DNA of 64,000 nt from Macrostomum hystrix (Eukaryota; Platyhelminthes; Macrostomidae): NCBI GenBank assembly GCA_950097015.1, contig CATNEN010000008.1:4552501-4616500 (forward strand), in the 5' to 3' direction. The translations under genes and the position numbers were made by a program. This document shows positions 24,201-54,500 of this stretch, piece by piece. The stretch's first letter is position 1; every line of letters begins with the position of its first letter. The notes under the pieces are model-generated. The model ran no database searches, was not told the DNA's origin, and saw only the letters and a list, made by a program, of their open reading frames with translations.

Positions 24201-25026
24201 CGGAGCTAGCCGGCTGTTGAATAAATCTCTGGCGAAAGAATTGCACACTATCTAGGAGGGTATTGGGCGCAGCGTCAGCCTGGACCAGGGCGCACTGGGT
24301 TCGGTGGGACAGCCGGCTGACTGGGAAGTCGTAGCGGCAGGCCTGATCCGGCAGCAGGCGGCGCAACAGGCACTGGCACAGCGGCCCAGTTGGAGCCAGG
24401 AAATTCACTATGTGGCAATACTCGCTACTAGAAGCGGAAGCATAATAGCTTGAGGAGGAAGAGTCCAGGGTAGAGCGATTGAGTAGGCGCCAATTTGAGT
24501 CGCCATCATAGCCGAAGATGTTATCTAGCAGAGTTGGCAGAGCTGCATGCACCTCCTACAGTGAGGAAGCATTTCACAAGACTTAGGTTGGATTTGCCTA
24601 GGCAGCTGAAGCTGATTTATGTCACTGATAATTTAAAAACTAATTAACTCACAAACACTGGAGCAGTCTCAAGGAAATGGGTCAACCTATCGATCTTCAC
24701 AGAGACCGACAGTTTAGGATTAGCAAACAATGTGGAGTAATCCTGAAAAGTATTTTTTTAGAATTTTTAATTGAAGCTGGGTGAGTTTTTGTGTCTAAAG
24801 ACTCTAAACACTGCCATAGCCTCCTAATACTATTTCCCTTTATCAGAAGAATATATAAGTTATATTTGTATAAATTACTTTCTACTTCTATGACAGTTAA
24901 CTTTACATTTAACTAGCTAACTGGCAGCTAGCTAAACTATAGGCAAATATTGATATATGTACTTTCATGTACTTGGCATATTTATAATTATAGATAATAA
25001 AGGATTGTTAATCTACTTACAGGCAT
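21275..25026 (-). CDS. SMPD4: Sphingomyelin phosphodiesterase 4 (neutral sphingomyelinase 3) homologue
   Basis: Minus-strand exons 25021-25026 (ATG CCT only), 24653-24742, 23776-24555, 23359-23637, 22482-23266 and 21275-21851; 838 residues with all phases consistent. SMPD4 is an ER/nuclear-envelope membrane protein linked to sphingomyelin hydrolysis and nuclear pore biology. Recognisable blocks in order: LPTLLDNIFG and YDFPVSRL near the N-terminus; TPDHVCLVRMAIKFLHHF; FQQWPYDTSFRFVLEAWLSYL followed across the junction by PWRYLDSP; GTLTPLGRYQL; and QPIRSWE, restored exactly across the last junction. Two hydrophobic segments at about residues 740-758 and 761-780 form the C-terminal membrane anchor. 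Exon 3 contains a GYGYGYGYGY run encoded by a hexanucleotide repeat. The stop codon TAA sits inside an AATAAA. The two-codon first exon is the weakest part of the model; the rest is firm. Confidence 0.9.
21945..22350 (+). repeat. 21-bp minisatellite in the last SMPD4 intron
   Basis: Unit close to ATTGGATTCCTAGAATCATA plus one base, decaying toward GATTCCTAGAAACCAATA forms at 22210-22300. Confidence 0.94.
24743..25020 (-). other. SMPD4 intron 1
   Basis: AT-rich intron between the proposed two-codon first exon and exon 2. The minus-strand acceptor ends TTTTTCAG and the donor reads GTAAGTAG. No other content seen. Confidence 0.45.
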
Positions 25027-25441
25027 AGCAACAGGTCCATTTAAACTGTTTCACTTACTACTTTACTTAAAAATAAAACATTTTGGCCTCTCATTTTAGC
25101 ATCTGAATCAATTATCAATTCCTTATTGATATGCCATAGGAACTTTGTCTTCAGACCTCAGTGACAAACATTTTTATTTAGTCTCATATTAGTGTAGATT
25201 TTGTGTAATTTATCAGGTTACTTATAAAGAGAAACCATTTTTGTGGTCTACTCAACTTTCTTGTTTGTTTATTAACATTAGCTTGAAATTGTAATTTAAT
25301 ATAAAATGTATAAACAGTATACAGCCTAATTTAATATTTCTTTAACATAATTTTATAGTTAGCTAAGCCAAGCTATGTTCTATGACTAGTCATGACTTGA
25401 CTAATGACTAATTAGGCCCTAGCGAAATAATAATAACACAC

Positions 25442-25676
25442 TGTGGCAGCCAGACCAGCACGCTGCCGGCGCGGGCAGTGCACCTGCACTCAATCGGCCT
25501 GACTCACCCTGCCCGGGGGGTGGGTACACCCAGACGGCCAGCGCACTAAGCCGCAGGGTCTGGCACGGACTATACGCACCTCCCCCATGCCTCTCTGTCG
25601 CGCAGTATTTATATGCGATTGTGGAAAATAAAAGTTGACCTTCTCTTGCGCCATTTCATTTTGCGAGTCGCTAAAA
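25442..25676. mobile_element. Possible solo LTR or other GC-rich element
   Basis: A GC-rich island in AT-rich DNA beginning TGTGGCAGCC. It has a TATTTATAT box near 25607 and AATAAAA about 20 nt later, and ends near GCTAAAACA. TGT...ACA ends with a TATA box and a polyadenylation signal fit an LTR of about 235 bp. No clear target-site duplication was seen. CCAGACC near the start can pair with GGTCTGG further in, so a structured RNA element is an alternative. Confidence 0.35.
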
Positions 25677-27212
25677 CACCATTTTAGCAGGTCTATCTGA
25701 ACTGAATATTATTCGAGAAATAGTACCTGTTTTATTCTGCCTGTAACTAAATTAATATTAGTTAACTTGTATTAAAATAGTACTATACAATTGACACATA
25801 ATAATAATAATATAACATAAATATAGCAAGTTCTGACATACAAATTAGCTTTTAATATAATAATCAATAGCCATTGTGGTGTGGAGGCTGGAGGCATCTG
25901 GAGCTACTGGCACTGCTCATTAGAAAGTGATGTTTTAGAAATTAATCGTTTTAAATGTATTGTTTTTGTCTCATAATTATAAGTATATAAGTAGGCCTAG
26001 AGATGTGCTCAAACTAAAAAGTGCTTATGGGTGAGAGGGTTGCAACCTTAAACCTGTAACACAAATAATGTAGCACAAGTGTAATTCGTAATTTAAGTTA
26101 ACGAATTGACACATTAGTAGTAAAGGCAACTAACATTTTTTATGCAAAGTACGAGCAACAAAACAGTTTTTGTACATAAGGTACGGGCACTCGTGTCGGG
26201 CCCAAATTTCACGCCGTCACCTTACGCAACATTAACTTGTAACACGATGAACAAGCAATTTATACATGAAAATTGTAAACAAATTTGAATTCGTGCGTCA
26301 ACAAGAAATATTATGCGGTCGTACTAGCTTTCGTATTTTTGTTCTTAGCTCCTATCTCAGCAGTGTCAATTTAAGTCTCTGAATTTAAGCTTACTTAAAG
26401 ATACCCAAGCTTTATAGTTTGGCACCGAGATTTCCTACATCTTACCTTTGAGAAAATGCACGATATGACTGACTATACTCATAATTTTACTGGAACATAC
26501 AAATAAAGCCAGTTTTTGTGCACTAGCAATGGTTTTAAGCCTTCCTTATGAATCTATCTACAACTGCATCTGTATCTTGAGCTTTGGTTTCGAAATGGAA
26601 ATTAGATTTTAGGATTCTCTATGAAAAATATTCGAAAAACAAGTTATTTACTGATTTGCGCTATTTAATACATGTGTTTACATAAAAAAGGCGCGAGGCT
26701 AGTTAGTTACATAACGCAACATGTTATGTTACTATACCGCCATCATTCGGATGAAAGTAAGTAAACCCAAACAAGTTTCTGCTTCAACACTAAGTCAAAC
26801 TTTTAATTAAAACTCCCGCAGTCTTAAGTAAACCTGGATGATTTCGGTGATCCGGTATATACAGGTTAGTTTTATTAAACAACAGAATGTTATGTTTTTA
26901 ACAGTGCATACTTATGATACTGATAATGATACATGCAAGATTGCCACATGTATAACATAACCCAATACTGCCACTGCAGATAAACTTTAAACTGAGGATT
27001 TTAAGTCTGTAGAAAATATGGTCTGTAGAAAAAAACCTGTAGCAAAGCTAAATGTAAATGTCTACTATTCAAATTAAAAACGCTTTATTTTAAATTTTGT
27101 CTATGGGTAGATTTGCACTGCACCATTTTTTGCAGCAAACCAAGAAGCAACATTACGTGATTTGAAAGTATGTCCCTGGAAAGCAAAGCAAAGAGAAAAA
27201 AGCAAATTAAAA
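25677..27212. other. AT-rich intergenic region
   Basis: Between the SMPD4 5' end (-) and the two-membrane-segment gene (+), this would hold their divergent promoters. I see no open frame, tandem array or RNA gene in it. Confidence 0.4.
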
Positions 27213-27770
27213 ATGCATCAGCATATTCGACAACCCCACAATACACAAGTTGGCTGCAGTGAGAATCAACGCCAACAGGCAGTACAGGTAGCAACAGCCG
27301 TGGTTCTGCAGCCAGCCGTCAGCTCTGACCAGCAAAGCTTACCAGCCATCGTTGGCTGGCCTGTCAGCTTGTCTGTCAGCTACTGCACTGCCTTCGTACT
27401 GTACTCTCTAGCCTGTCTAAGCCTCCTGCTGCTGCTGATGTTGCCGGCCACCAGTACCCTGACAACACATCCACAGGGCAGGAATCTACTGCTAGCAGCC
27501 ATGGTACTAATAGGCATGATTTTCATATTTTGCATCTCCTGTCACTACTGCTCCGGCCTCTGCTGCCAGCAGAACTTGGCAAGGCAGTTTGCGCCTCTGC
27601 AGCCTGCTTCTGCAGTTGCTGACGACTGTCCGATGTCAACAACTATAGCCGCTAGGAGCAGTTGCTACTCGGAGTCCGCCGAAGCGATGGACAGGCTGGC
27701 CTATTATCGGATAGGACTGACAGAGGAAACGAATCAGTATAGAGAAGATTTTGTTACAGTACAGCGTTAG
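27213..27770 (+). CDS. Small two-pass membrane protein, unknown family
   Basis: Single open frame of 185 residues from the first in-frame ATG (27213). Not recognised. The N-terminal third is polar and Gln-rich. Two hydrophobic segments follow: about residues 62-84 (SVSYCTAFVLYSLACLSLLL and onward) and about 95-115 (NLLLAAMVLIGMIFIFCISC). Between them is a short loop, TLTTHPQGR. Directly after the second is a Cys-rich patch (ISCHYCSGLCCQQ) of the kind that is often palmitoylated. The C-terminal tail is polar and ends YREDFVTVQR, suggesting both termini face the cytosol. The composition over the open frame is more coding-like than its AT-rich flanks. It could be the last exon of a longer gene; no upstream exon was found. 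Confidence 0.55.
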   Translation: MHQHIRQPHNTQVGCSENQRQQAVQVATAVVLQPAVSSDQQSLPAIVGWPVSLSVSYCTAFVLYSLACLSLLLLLMLPATSTLTTHPQGRNLLLAAMVLIGMIFIFCISCHYCSGLCCQQNLARQFAPLQPASAVADDCPMSTTIAARSSCYSESAEAMDRLAYYRIGLTEETNQYREDFVTVQR

Positions 27771-28590
27771 AAAATACCGTAAATTTAGCTTTCAGTTTTG
27801 CTGTTTTGCTTCATATCAATGCCCATAACAATGACAGGTACGTATGTCTCTAGTTGGAAATTATCCCACTTTCATATCGTCAAGCGGTTCCTGCCCACAC
27901 CCACCCTCAATTACCCCAGTTGATGCTGGTGCCCATTTAACAGCCGGGTGAACTGAAGCAACGCAGAGTTTCGTGTCTTGCTCGAGTCAGGAATCGAACC
28001 CCTGACCTTGAAGTTGTAACTAACCTCTGGGCTACCAATGCTTCATAATAAAAATATTCTATTGCTTCGTTTTATTAACAGCGCAAAAAAGGAAAATTGT
28101 AAAAACATCAATCCAATTCACAGTCAAATAGATCAGATAGATTTAAATCAAATAGTGCACTTCAGTGAATATATATATATTATGTGATTGTTGTTTTGCA
28201 TTGCAAAAGAAAGAGGCAATTTTTTTAAACAAACAAATAAAATCAACTCGACGAAAGATGTGTTTGTTTTGATTTGAAAATAATCAAAAAGGGGATTAGG
28301 CAGCAGATGGAGATTGATGGTGCTCATTGTGCCAGTGCAGTCACATTGTACAGTGCCGGAACAATAGTGCAACTAATGAAAACTAATCTCCAAAACCTTC
28401 TGCACTGATCCCCTTTTTAATGAGACGCCGAAAAAAGGCAAATTTTCTAAGAAAAGAAAAACCAACAATCAGATGAAGAAAAAGTAACTCCTATTACCAT
28501 AGACTTTTTATGGAGCAGTACCACTTGCGAAATTGATTTGAAACTGGAAATAGGGCCAATCTTACGATCACAATGTCCCAATGCCTCATC
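27771..28590. other. Spacer with a tRNA-like remnant
   Basis: AT-rich region after the two-pass membrane gene. Contains the tRNA-like segment at 27985-28046 and a short (TA)n run near 28171. Otherwise nothing seen. Confidence 0.4.
27985..28046 (-). repeat. tRNA-derived segment
   Basis: Minus strand: GGTAGCCCAGAGGTTAG (A-box region), then CAGGGGTTCGATTCCTGA (perfect B box with T-arm pairing). The anticodon arm is not convincing, so it is probably a SINE head or tRNA pseudogene. Confidence 0.45.
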
Positions 28591-28594
28591 AGCT

Positions 28595-29330
28595 CTTGCT
28601 GCGATTCTGACTAGGGATCTTGCTGCGATTCTGACTAAGGCTCTTGCTGCGATTCTGATTAAGGCTCTTGCTGCGATTCTGACTAAGGCTCTTGCTGTGA
28701 TTCTGACTAAGGCTCTTGCTGCGATTCTGACTAGGGATCTTGCTGCGATTCTGACTAAGGCTCTTGCTGCGATTCTGACTAGGGATCTTGCTGCGATTCT
28801 GACTAAGGCTCTTGCTGCGATTCTGACTAGGGATCTTGCTGCGATTCTGACTAGGGATCTTGCTGCGATTCTGACTAAGGCTCTTGCTGCGATTCTGACT
28901 AAGGCTCTTGCTGCGATTCTGACTAAGGCTCTTGCTGCGACTCTGACTAAGGCTCTTGCTGCGATTCTGACTAAGGCTCTTGCTGCGATTCTGACTAGGG
29001 CTCTTGCTGCGATTCTGACTAAGGCTCTTGCTGCGATTCTGACTAAGGCTCTTGCTGCGATTCTGACTAGGGCTCTTGCTGCGATTCTGACTAAGGCTCT
29101 TGCTGCGATTCCGACTAAGGCTCTTGCTGCGATTCTGACTAGGGCTCTTGCTGCGATTCTGACTAAGGCTCTTGCTGCGATTCTGACTAGGGCTCTTGCT
29201 GCGATTCTGATTAAGGCTCTTGCTGCGATTCCGACTAAGGCTCTTGCTGCGATTCTGACTAGGGCTCTTGCTGCGATTCTGACTAAGGCTCCTTGCTGCG
29301 ATTCTGACTAAGGCTCCCGCTGCGATTCTT
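28595..29330 (+). repeat. 24-bp minisatellite downstream of the RhoGAP gene
   Basis: About 30 copies of a 24-bp unit containing GATTCTGACTAAGGCTCTTG and CTGC, with AGGGAT and AGGGCT variants. It keeps a 257-codon frame open (an eight-residue ILTKALAA repeat) only because 24 is a multiple of three. No start context or domain supports coding. Confidence 0.93.
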
Positions 29331-29981
29331 GGTGGTATTGAACTGTCAGATTCTTAATAATAGCAGTATAAAACAGCAATATTTATTTATAAGATATGCG
29401 ATAAAAACATCCAAAACCCGATAGAAAAGTAATAATAGAATAACAGTAAAACACGCCAAACAGTGTAAGCCAGGTGCGGCATTGCAAATGAATCGATTGT
29501 GAATTTTAATCGAGATGAAAACATTGTGGCTTAATAGTTAATTGTTAAGTCATTTTTGGAATGTCAGCCTGTTAGTTTGAATAAATAAAAGGAGAAGTTA
29601 ATTATCCAATTAAATACTCATAGTAATATAAGAGCTCATCTATGTAAAAAGCAATATTTACTGAAAACGCATTTAGTTTAGGCATAATAGACAAAATTAT
29701 AAAACAGAAGAATTCACTTAAAAACGAATGCTACAGTTAATTGATATGCCGTCTGACGCTAAAACCGACACAGAAAGAGTATTTGCTTAACAAAACAATT
29801 TAATACAGAAACTGAAGCAAAGAGTGGCTGAAATACTAAAAAAACTAAAATTTCGCAAATGTTTTATAGTATTGCACAAACACAAGGTAACCAAGTAAAT
29901 CAAATCTGATTGTCTCATAGATTAGCATCAAAAGAGGTTTCTAGTGATTTTAGCGCATAATATACGAATAATTGAACAATA
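29331..29981. other. 3' flank of the RhoGAP gene
   Basis: AT-rich sequence downstream of the RhoGAP stop codon. A minus-strand AATAAA lies at 29382-29387, about 600 nt past the stop, and may be its polyadenylation signal. Confidence 0.4.
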
Positions 29982-49060
<19,079 letters not shown>

Positions 49061-51523
49061 CCTTCTATTTGAGAGGCTGCCAAAACTGTTGGACTTGCAA
49101 ATTTTTTGTCACAGTTCTTAAATAAAAATGTGTGGACGCCAAATTAGAATAGTTGTCAAGACATAGGAAAGCTGAGAGTGAAAAATGTAATAGAAGTTCA
49201 ACAGAACACATTAGATAAAAATTTATATGCTAAGTGTGTGACAATATATATATTTGAATGCCAAACAAATCATTTATAGCTTACCTAAAAAATCTACAAT
49301 CTAGTTTCAAAGTCATAACTTTTAATCATCTATTGAAGTGCATAATCACACATAATAACTTGTTTCTGGTCCTCCTTCAGACTCACATTAGTTTTGCTAA
49401 GGGAATTTTTTTAATTTTCTTTTAATACAATACATAACAATGCATTTCATAAACACAAAAAACCTGTCAATTAGCTTTATTTTCAATGAATAGATACCTT
49501 TGTATTTGTATAACACTAAGAAATCTGAATACAGATTATATAACTAAGAGTAATGACAAAGCAAGATTTGAAAAATTCGATAACTTAAGTAAAATGTGAT
49601 ACTAATAAAAAATTGGTCAAATTACTTATGAAATACATATATTCAGTTAAAAACTACAGTCCTACGTAGACTCTATCAATCCTGTTTAATAATAGAGTTC
49701 AATATTTAATTAAAAAACCACTGTTTCAATCTAGAATATAATAAAACTCAGAAACAAAATTAAGCAAAAAATTAAAGTATTAATGTTAAACATTTCTAGC
49801 ATGCTTAATAGACAAAAGTATGATAGCCTATTCTAATAGCATATAAAAACAAAAAAGTAACAAAAATATTCTATTGCAGGTGTTGGACTTTTTGAACAGT
49901 AAATGTGAAAATAGTCAAAAGTGTAGCCAGGTAGATAAAATAAAACGAAAATATGTTTAAATATTCTAAATAAAAAAATTTAAATACTATACTGCAGACT
50001 TGAATAAAATCTAAATGTAAATGAATTTATAGTAGTCTAAAGATTTAAGAAGTTGACAGGATGAATCACTTTTATTTTAAGCTTGTGGTTTAAATCATTC
50101 AGATAGTGTATATAAAAATCGTGATACAATTATGACACTAGTAATTTCATTTCATTCAGACACTTCCATATAGCACGGTAAATCAAAATAAGGGAATGAC
50201 AGTCATCTTAGAAACAAGGAAATTGTATTAGTCAAAAGAGTTGAGTTAAAAATTTAGGTTTTTATTTAATTAATTTACATGCTATAGTTTTAATGTTATC
50301 CACACTCACAGAAAAATATTTTGTCGTAGAAAGAAGGTAAAATTTTACTGCCTTTGTTTTATTACACTAAAGCCGGATATAAGGATCTCTTCTGTGCAAC
50401 TTAACCTTTCAAAGAAGACATCGTAACCAATTTTGATGTTTACGTTGTTGCTATGTATTTAATTCTAATTCCCCGAAAAAAGCTTGTATTTATTAAATAA
50501 ATGCTTACCAGTTACATTTTCTCATATTGCTTTTTTAAAGTGTGGCGAAGAGAATCGCGTTTTTGTGACGTTGAGAATGTGCATGCTGCCGAATCTAAAG
50601 AGTTGTTATATAATATGTGAATCAACTGCATCTTGAGCGTATGTTTATTGCTTATCCGTGTACGAAAATGGTTGTTTTTTGGGACGTAAGCGGACTGGAT
50701 GGCAAGCTTGTATACAATTTTTGATAAAATTATCAACAGAAAGAAAAACCTTGCACCTGAACATGTATTATAGCATGCAGCATCAATTAAAAATTATCTG
50801 ATCAGCGTTTGACGTTCTATGTAAGTGTGGAACTTAAAATTAATGATAAAAATTGTTAAAATCACGCTATATAACTGCGTGAGTAGCCATAGCGCCCCCT
50901 TGAATTGCATTTTTTAGATGTCTATATGTATTAAGTGCAAATCGATTTTCGATTTCCAGCCCAGTTGCTAAGTTTATTTTACTTCTTTAATTGCTTCTAT
51001 AGTGTCAGTCAGGACAACATTTTAATGCTAATATATAAAATTGCATGTCTATACTACTACATGTTTCCAACTTGCACCGAAAACAATTGCATCCTGTGGT
51101 TCGGATCGCTTCCCAACCGATTGTTTCCTGCCTTAGATGGATTTGTTTCCATTTGCATATTCAGATTAATTGCTAATTAGTTCGTCTAATTTCAGTCGTT
51201 GATCAGAGAGCCGCCCTGTAGAGTAATACTAGCCTCAGCTAATCAAATACTCGTACATCAAACTGTAACAGGGTGTGAACTGTAAATAAGTGCCAATGTA
51301 TAATGAACACGGTTGCCATGCAACGTGTGGTTGGTCGCCATGCAGGTGAAAGGTCTCCAGAGCCAAGTAATAACGACACCCTATAAGTTCACGTTTTAAA
51401 GGTAACACCATTATTGTATGCAGTTCGATCAGAGAGTTTACTGCCATAGGAAAAGTCTGACAATTATTGACTCGGTCAGAATAAAAAAAATAATAAAAAA
51501 CCAAAAATATATTACCAAAAGTC
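49061..51523. other. AT-rich intergenic region
   Basis: Between the RhoGAP start (-) and the first Ig gene (+), so it should hold both divergent promoters. Strongly AT-rich with no tandem array, no convincing open frame and no RNA gene that I can see. Confidence 0.45.
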
Positions 51524-54500
51524 ATGCCGCATTATACTGAAAAAATCTCAAATAGATCTAAAAGGCAATCGTTTGATTTGACTCAACAACTTGTGGTAAT
51601 AATTTTGCTGCAACTATTCATCGTATTTACAGGTGAGTTCCAACTATTTCAGCCTGCAACATTCGTTGCTAACTAAATTTTTTGACGTTGTTGCCGTGAA
51701 TTGGATAAAAAATATATTCATGTACAGATAAGATCCGCGGAAGGTTAAAACTCCAAGAAGGCGAGATTCTAAGAAAAATAGACGCAAAGAAGGATAGACT
51801 CGAAGAAGGATAGACTCCAAGAAGGATAGACTCGAAGAAGGATAGACTCGAAGAAGGATAGACTCGAAGAAGGATAGACTCGAAGAAGGATAGACTCGAA
51901 GAAGGATAGACTCGAAGAAGGATAGACTCGAAGAAGGATAGACTCCAAGAAGGATAGAACTCAAAAAAGGATAGAACTCGAAGAAGGAAATAGACTCAAA
52001 GAAGGAAATAGACTCAAAGAAGGAAATAGACTCAAAGAAGGATAGAACTCAAAGAAGGATAGACTCAAAGAAGGATTGACTCAAAGAAGAATAGACTCCA
52101 AGAAGGATAGACTCAAAGAAGGATAGACTCAAAGAATAATAGACTCGAAGAAGGATAGACTCGAAGAAGGATAGACTCCAAGAAGGACACCCTCCAAGAA
52201 GGATAGAACTCAAAAAAGGATAGAACTCGAAGAAGGAAATAGACTCAAAGATGGAAATAGACTCAAAGAAGTGTAGAACTCAAAGAAGGATAGACTCAAA
52301 GAAGGATAGACTCAAAGAAGGATAGACTCAAAGAAGGATAGACTCAAAGAAGAATAGACTCCAAGAAGGATAGATTCAAAGAAGGATAGAACTCAAAGAA
52401 GGATAGACTCAAAGAAGGATAGAACTCAAAGAAGGATAGACTCAAAGAAGGATAGACTCAAAGAAGGATAGACTCAAAGAAGAATAGACTCCAAGAAGGA
52501 TAGAACTCAAAGAAGGATAGACTCAAAGAAGGATAGACTCAAAGAAGGATAGTCTCAAAGAAGAATAGACTCCAAGAAGGATAGACTCAAAGAAGGATAG
52601 ACTCAAAGAAGGATAGACTCAAAGAAGGATAGACTCAAAGAAGGATTGACTCAAAGAAGAATAGACTCCAAGAAGGATAGAACTCAAAGAAGGATAGACT
52701 CAAAGAAGGATAGACTCCAAGAAGGATAGACTCCAAGAAGGATAGATTCAAAGAAGGATAGATTCAAAGAAGGATAGACTCCAAGAAGGATAGAACTCCA
52801 AGAAGGATAGATTCAAAGAAGGATAGAACTCAAAGAAGGATAGACTCAAAGAAGGATAGACTCCAAGAAGGATAGACTCAAAGAAGGATAGACTCAAAGA
52901 AGGATAGACTCAAAGAAGGATAGAACTCAAAGAAGGATAGAACTCAAAGAAGGATAGAACTCAAAGAAGGATAGAACTCAAAGAAGGATAGACTCAAAGA
53001 AGGATAGACTCAAAGAAGGATAGACTCAAAGAAGGATAGAACTCAAAGAAGGATAGACTCAAAGAAGGATAGAACTCAAAGAAGGATAGACTCAAAGAAG
53101 GATTGACTCAAAGAAGAATAGACTCCAAGAAGGATAGACTCAAAGAAGGATAGACTCAAAGAAGGATAGACTCCAAGAAGGATAGACTCGAAGAAGGATT
53201 GACTCAAAGAAGGATTGACTCAAAGAAGAATAGACTCAAAGAAGGATAGACTCAAAGAAGGATAGACTCAAAGAAGGATAGATTCAAAGAAGGATAGAAC
53301 TCAAAGAAGGATAGAACTCAAAGAAGGATAGAACTCAAAGAAGGATAGATTCCAATGATAATGGGCTTCAATGAGGATGGACTACACGAGGCATAGACTC
53401 AAAGGAGGAACGCTTGAACTCTTTGAAGAAATAAATTCCGAAATGCGGCATTCCAGGCGCTCACGGAGCCGAGTCCTCCGTGCTCATAACGGGTGCGTTC
53501 TACAATCGGCACTCGGCCACAATACCCAGTACCATTGAGATGCCTTTGAGCACGCGCAGCTGGCAGTTCGCCTGCCGTTGGACGCGACGAAACGCGAAAG
53601 AGAACACCCTGCTGGCCATACAGGCCCCGGTGAGTGGCCCCGGTTACTGCCCCGATGGCAGTAAAATCTATAGGTCCGAGAAGGTCACTGTGCTGTCTAA
53701 AATCCTACCGTTGTCTAACTTCGCCTATGCGGCCGTATTCGATTTTAAAATATTTAAGTACCACAATTAGTCTAACAGGTAGCACTAGAGTCTAACAGGT
53801 AGCACTAGAGTCTAACAGGTAGCACTAGAGTCTAACAGGTAGCACTAGAGTCTAACAGGTAGCACTAGAGTCTAACAGGTAGCACTAGAGTCTAACAGGT
53901 AGCACTAGAGTCTAACAGGTAGCATCCAAGTCTAACAGGTAGCATCCAAGTCTAACAGGTAGCATCCAAGTCTAACAGGTAGCATCAAAGTCTAACAGGC
54001 AGCATCCAAGTCTAACAGGTAGCATCCAAGTCTAACAGGTAGCATCCAAGTCTAACAGGTAGCATCCAAGTCTAACAGGCAGCATCCAAGTCTAACAGGT
54101 AGCATCCAAGTCTAACAGGTAGCATCGAAGTCTAACAGGCAGCATCCAAGTCTAACAGGTTGCACTCAAGTCTAACAGGTAGCATCGAAGTCTAACAGGC
54201 AGCTAGGCTGCAGACTCGACGGGTGCAATAGGTGGCGCTCCTGCCTGATCTAAAAGTAGATCTAATATTTTATCGGATTTATTCACAAATCGTTCAGCAA
54301 AGCCACCGCTCCATCCGTTTGGCAGACCCAGAGAACCCTGAACAACTGCCAGTTCAGCTCATCGAGCGGGCCGGCAGTTTGCACACCGTCCAACATTCAG
54401 TTTGCCACCGACACAGCTGGCCAGAACCAGGTCTACAATGTCAGCTGCCAGGAGGCTGGCAACACCCTCACCTGCTCCATCGACATCCGGGTTGAGTTCA

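Noticed and set aside
28538..29311. 257-codon open frame with an eight-residue Ala/Leu repeat
   Set aside because: Product of a 24-bp minisatellite; no start context, homology or flanking coding sequence.
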